In this document: piece by piece, positions 60,775-64,000 of the stretch
How the letters are laid out: every line of letters starts with the position of its first letter
How positions within the stretch are numbered: position 1 is the first letter of the stretch
NCBI RefSeq assembly: GCF_947487805.1
Contig: NZ_CANKXW010000003.1
Span: forward strand, 310,001 to 374,000
DNA length: 64,000 nt
From: an uncultured Tateyamaria sp.
Lineage (GTDB): Bacteria > Pseudomonadota > Alphaproteobacteria > Rhodobacterales > Rhodobacteraceae
Direction of reading: 5' to 3'
Notes under the pieces: generated by a model
Seen by the model: the letters and a program-made list of their open reading frames with translations, nothing else
Told to the model about the DNA's origin: nothing
Database searches by the model: none
Translations under genes and position numbers: made by a program

Positions 60775-61102
60775 CGCACAATGCCTTAAGGGCGGTTTCC
60801 GTATCTGACCACATGGTGTCCAGATCCGCGACCGGGGGCGGTGCATCCGCCAAACTGGTCAGTTCCATCTGCCGCGACAGGCCAGCCAGCGCCGTTGCGC
60901 CAAAAATCTCGGCATTCGATTTGATCGAATGTGCGGCGCGGCGATAGCCGTCGGCATCGTCCTCGGCCACAGCCGTTTTGAGGGCGGCGAGCATCTTCGG
61001 TGCCTCACTCAGGAACGTGTCGAGAAGTTCGGCGGCGAAATCATCGCCCATGGCCTCGCACAGCTCAGCAAAGACCTCGGTATCTACGATGTCTTCGGTC
61101 AT
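60767..61102 (-). CDS. Histidine phosphotransfer (Hpt) protein
   Basis: 111 residues from the ATG at 61102, which overlaps the hybrid kinase stop (ATGA). Hpt core [28 protein letters not shown] contains the phosphorylated histidine; the N-terminal [32 protein letters not shown] is the usual first hairpin. It should relay phosphate from the receivers of the hybrid kinase to the following receiver-cyclase. Confidence 0.93.
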   Translation of the reverse strand: MTEDIVDTEVFAELCEAMGDDFAAELLDTFLSEAPKMLAALKTAVAEDDADGYRRAAHSIKSNAEIFGATALAGLSRQMELTSLADAPPPVADLDTMWSDTETALKALCDE

Positions 61103-64000
61103 TTCTGATCCTCTCGCGATGTTGGTACGTTCAAAAGCGCTTCGACCAGGCGATCCACCCGGATCGGTTTGGCGATATAATCGTCCATGCCCGCAGCCAA
61201 GCACATTTCGCGGTCGCCCTGCATCGCGTTAGCGGTCATCGCGATGATGCGCGGGCGTGTTTCGGCATGTTCGTGGTTGATCCGGCGCGAAGCCTCGAGC
61301 CCGTCCATTTCGGGCATCTGCACGTCCATCAGAACCACGTCATAGGTTTGCCGCGCCACGCTTTCGCAGGCTTCAATTCCATTGCTGGCCAGATCAATGC
61401 GATAGCCCATCTGTTCCAGCAGCCGCGTTGCGAGTTTCTGGTTCACCAGGTTATCCTCAGCGAGCAGGATGCGCAGGGGATGACGCTTGGCCATGTCTGG
61501 GTCTGATTGCGGCTTGCCTGGCGCCTTGCGTTTGACCTTGGTCGCGACGGCTGGCGCAAAGAGCGTGACCAACGTGTCAAACAGCTGGGACTGGCGCAGC
61601 GGTTTTGCCAAAGCGGCGGCAAAGAGGTTCTTGTCGTCGTCCGTGTCGCGCAGCCCGAGCGAGCTGAACAGGATTTTCGGCAGGTCGGGTTGGCGTGTTT
61701 GGATCTGGCGGGCGAGATCAATGCCGTCCATCTCGGGCATGTGCATGTCCAGGATCGCAAGATCAAAACCTTGCCCCCCGTCCAGCGCCTTCAGCGCATC
61801 GGTCGGCGTGGAAAAGGCCGTGGTCTGGGTGCCCCACTTCTGCGTTTGCAAGGTGAGGATCTTGAGGTTCGTTGCGTTGTCGTCGACCACCAGCAGACGT
61901 TTGCCCTGCAGTTCGGATTGTTCACCGATCAGGCTGCGGCTTTCGGTGTCGGGCAGCGCGGCGGGTTTGGCGTCGATGGTAAAATGAAAAGTCGATCCCT
62001 TGCCTGCGCCACCGCTGGCCGCCCACATGGTGCCGCCCATCAGTTCTGCAAGACGCTTGGAAATGGCGAGGCCCAGCCCGGTGCCGCCATATTTGCGGGT
62101 GGTGGAACTGTCGGCCTGGCTGAAGGACTGGAACAGGCGGCTCATGCCCTGGTCGGTCAGCCCGATGCCGGTGTCGCGCGCGCTGAACTCAAGGGTTGTC
62201 TTGCCGCTGTCCGAGCGGGCGGCGCTGACCGACAAAATCACCTCGCCGGCATCGGTGAACTTGACCGCATTCGATAGCAGGTTCAGCAGGATTTGCCGCA
62301 GCCGCGTCAGGTCGGCGCTGATCCCGACCGGCACATTGTCGTCATAGATATAGGCCAGCTCAAGCTGCTTTTCCGCGGCGCGCCCGCTGATCAGATCCAG
62401 CGCGGATTCGATGCAATTACGAAGGTCAAACGGGTGATCCTCAATATCCATCTGCCCGGCTTCAATCTTGGAGAAGTCGAGGATTTCGTTGATGATCCCC
62501 AGAAGCGCATCGCCGCTGTCGCGAATGGTGCGCGCATAATCGGCCTGTTCTTCGTTCAGCTCGGTGTCCATGATCAGACCGCTCATCCCGATGACGGCGT
62601 TCATCGGGGTGCGGATTTCGTGACTCATCGTGGCAAGAAAGGCGCTCTTGGCCTCGTTTGCCTTTTCGGCTTCTTCGCGGGCGTCTTGCGCTTCCATGAA
62701 CAGCCGGACGTTTTCGATGGCGATCACTGCCTGGTCGCAGAACGATCTCGCAACGGCAATTTCTTCGCTACGGAACGGCCGCGGGTCTTGCCGGATAAAC
62801 AGCATCACGCCATGCGACGTACCCGCCTGCAACAAGGGCAGCATCAGGGATGCACGAACGACGTATTTCTCTTGAGTACGCTGTTCGAATGGCGTCAACG
62901 TGATCGCGTCCCAGTCCGGCAGGTGCAGCATCTCGCCGGATTGCATAACCTGCCTGGGAAAGTTCATCTCTGGATCGAAAGGAAACCGGTTATTTGTTTC
63001 GTCGACTTCTTCCAGACCGTCCGGTTGCGCGCGTGCGATCACTTTGAACTGATTCTCTGACAGGATCGTCGCGCCAACCATGTGGCAATCCACAAGCCGG
63101 ACACCCGCCTGCACGATTTCCTCAAACACCGGACGCACATCTGTCGGCGATTCACTGATCACGCGCAACACATCTGCACTCGCAGTCTGGCGCGCGAGCG
63201 ACGCCTGGGTGTCATTGAACAGCCGCGTGTTTTCGATGGCGATCAGCGCTTGGTCGCAGAAGCTTTCGGCCAATTCGATTTCTTCGGCGGTAAAGGCGCG
63301 CGCCTTGGACACGCGCGTGAAGATGAGAACGCCCAACGTGACCCCGTCGCGGATCATGGGCAGGTAGATCGCTGATTTCATGCCGAACTTGGGAACGGTA
63401 TCGCGTTCGTGCACGGGCAGTTCGACGGTTTCAAAGTCGGGGATGTGGACCATCTGTCCACTCAGGAAAACTTGCGACGGATAGTTCATCGCAGCATCGA
63501 TATGCACAGGTTCCGGGTCGAGGTTGGCGATACGACCCGTCGTTTGAAAACCGCCTTCCGGGATGAAGGTATCGCCCTCCCGGATCAGGACGGCGGCACC
63601 TTCACACGACAGCAATTGTATACCCGTCTGCGCAATCGCTTCGAAGACCGGGCTGGCGTCGGCTTGGGCGCTGCTGATGACCCTCAGAATATCAGCGCTG
63701 GCCGTCTGGCGGGCCAGTGATGTCTGCGTGTCGCTGAACAGGCGCGCGTTCTGGATCGCGATGACAGCCTGATCGGCAAAGCTGTTCAGAATGGAAATGT
63801 CTTCAACGGTAAACGGCTTTACCTCACGCTTGTACAAGGCAAGGCTGCCGATGCCCTGTCCCTTGTGCACCAATGGTACAGCGAGAAACGTGCGCACCCC
63901 TTCTTCGTCTACGGCATGCCGGCGAAGTTCGTTCCCTTCACGATAAAGGTCAGTGTCCTTCAGATCGGCAATCTGGACGGCTTGCTTGTTCCTGATTGCC
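61099..64000 (-). CDS. GAF-domain hybrid sensor histidine kinase (5' end outside window)
   Basis: The frame stays open to base 64000, so the N-terminus is missing; about 966 residues are visible. Order: part of one GAF domain (to about 63740), two further GAF domains (about 63720-63220 and 63215-62705) joined by near-identical linkers ([10 protein letters not shown] followed by LRVIS in both), HisKA with phospho-His in [15 protein letters not shown] (near 62620), HATPase with NLLSNAVKF and [14 protein letters not shown], then two receivers ([13 protein letters not shown] near 61750 and [13 protein letters not shown] near 61320). No membrane segment is seen in the visible part, so it is probably a cytosolic sensor. 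It is the first gene of a kinase-Hpt-cyclase operon. Confidence 0.92.
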   Translation of the reverse strand, partial: AIRNKQAVQIADLKDTDLYREGNELRRHAVDEEGVRTFLAVPLVHKGQGIGSLALYKREVKPFTVEDISILNSFADQAVIAIQNARLFSDTQTSLARQTASADILRVISSAQADASPVFEAIAQTGIQLLSCEGAAVLIREGDTFIPEGGFQTTGRIANLDPEPVHIDAAMNYPSQVFLSGQMVHIPDFETVELPVHERDTVPKFGMKSAIYLPMIRDGVTLGVLIFTRVSKARAFTAEEIELAESFCDQALIAIENTRLFNDTQASLARQTASADVLRVISESPTDVRPVFEEIVQAGVRLVDCHMVGATILSENQFKVIARAQPDGLEEVDETNNRFPFDPEMNFPRQVMQSGEMLHLPDWDAITLTPFEQRTQEKYVVRASLMLPLLQAGTSHGVMLFIRQDPRPFRSEEIAVARSFCDQAVIAIENVRLFMEAQDAREEAEKANEAKSAFLATMSHEIRTPMNAVIGMSGLIMDTELNEEQADYARTIRDSGDALLGIINEILDFSKIEAGQMDIEDHPFDLRNCIESALDLISGRAAEKQLELAYIYDDNVPVGISADLTRLRQILLNLLSNAVKFTDAGEVILSVSAARSDSGKTTLEFSARDTGIGLTDQGMSRLFQSFSQADSSTTRKYGGTGLGLAISKRLAELMGGTMWAASGGAGKGSTFHFTIDAKPAALPDTESRSLIGEQSELQGKRLLVVDDNATNLKILTLQTQKWGTQTTAFSTPTDALKALDGGQGFDLAILDMHMPEMDGIDLARQIQTRQPDLPKILFSSLGLRDTDDDKNLFAAALAKPLRQSQLFDTLVTLFAPAVATKVKRKAPGKPQSDPDMAKRHPLRILLAEDNLVNQKLATRLLEQMGYRIDLASNGIEACESVARQTYDVVLMDVQMPEMDGLEASRRINHEHAETRPRIIAMTANAMQGDREMCLAAGMDDYIAKPIRVDRLVEALLNVPTSREDQK

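Overview
This 64 kb GC-rich window most likely comes from a Roseobacter-type (Rhodobacterales) marine alphaproteobacterium, and the housekeeping content (mutY, ccrM, rnhB, asd, folC, accD, ilvD) indicates chromosomal DNA. Three signals support the class. There is a CcrM GANTC methyltransferase gene with GANTC sites clustered in its leader. There is an alphaproteobacterial LexA box (GTTC-N7-GTTC) in front of imuB. Many genes belong to families typical of Rhodobacteraceae (DUF2794, DUF2783, DUF3095, an SbtA/SbtB pair, TctCBA). No rRNA, tRNA, CRISPR array, prophage or intact insertion sequence was seen.

Layout. 1-6.1 kb: 3' part of mutY, an alkane monooxygenase (alkB) with an SRPBCC gene, a membrane class III nucleotide cyclase, ccrM and rnhB. 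6.3-14.6 kb: small secreted proteins, a membrane protein with a winged-helix-like tail, an HpaI-type aldolase, DUF3095, an MFS transporter, asd and a MuiA/DUF4139 protein. 14.9-16.9 kb: a beta-carbonic anhydrase-sbtA-sbtB bicarbonate operon. 17-25.9 kb: leucyl aminopeptidase plus NlpC/P60, DUF2794, paaI-paaK, creatinase, LexA-controlled imuB and a TetR regulator. 26-30.8 kb: AEC transporter, then a tightly coupled five-gene run (fghA, DUF188, HAD, ornithine cyclodeaminase-like, alpha/beta hydrolase). 30.9-42.8 kb: MFS transporter, zapE, accD-folC, a very unusual ABC-exporter-like protein with a degenerate nucleotide-binding domain and a cyclic-nucleotide domain coupled to a CPBP protease, ilvD and a lipoprotein. 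44-47.7 kb: a probable aromatic-acid catabolic operon (maiA, MBL-fold, small membrane protein, FAD monooxygenase, DUF2783). 47.8-56.2 kb: a TctD/TctE-like two-component system with a periplasmic binding protein, divergent from tctC-tctB-tctA, a class III CoA transferase and a citryl-CoA-lyase-like enzyme. 56.2-58.6 kb: LysR and two methyltransferases. 58.6-59.6 kb: a scar with an IS3 remnant and a broken GNAT gene. 59.7-64 kb: a hybrid kinase-Hpt-receiver/cyclase operon cut by the window end.

Three themes stand out. (i) The Tct region reads as a self-contained sense-import-activate-cleave module, which I infer handles citrate or a related hydroxy-polycarboxylate by CoA transfer and citryl-CoA cleavage. 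(ii) Cyclic-nucleotide signalling recurs: one canonical membrane cyclase, one phosphorelay-controlled cyclase whose base-recognition residues are altered, a DUF3095 protein with cyclase-like motifs, and a cyclic-nucleotide domain fused to a pseudo-ABC exporter. (iii) A bicarbonate uptake/hydration operon sits in what otherwise looks like a heterotroph. At least three copies of a REP-like intergenic element, a nested inverted-repeat element and a duplicated operator-like dyad account for part of the non-coding sequence.
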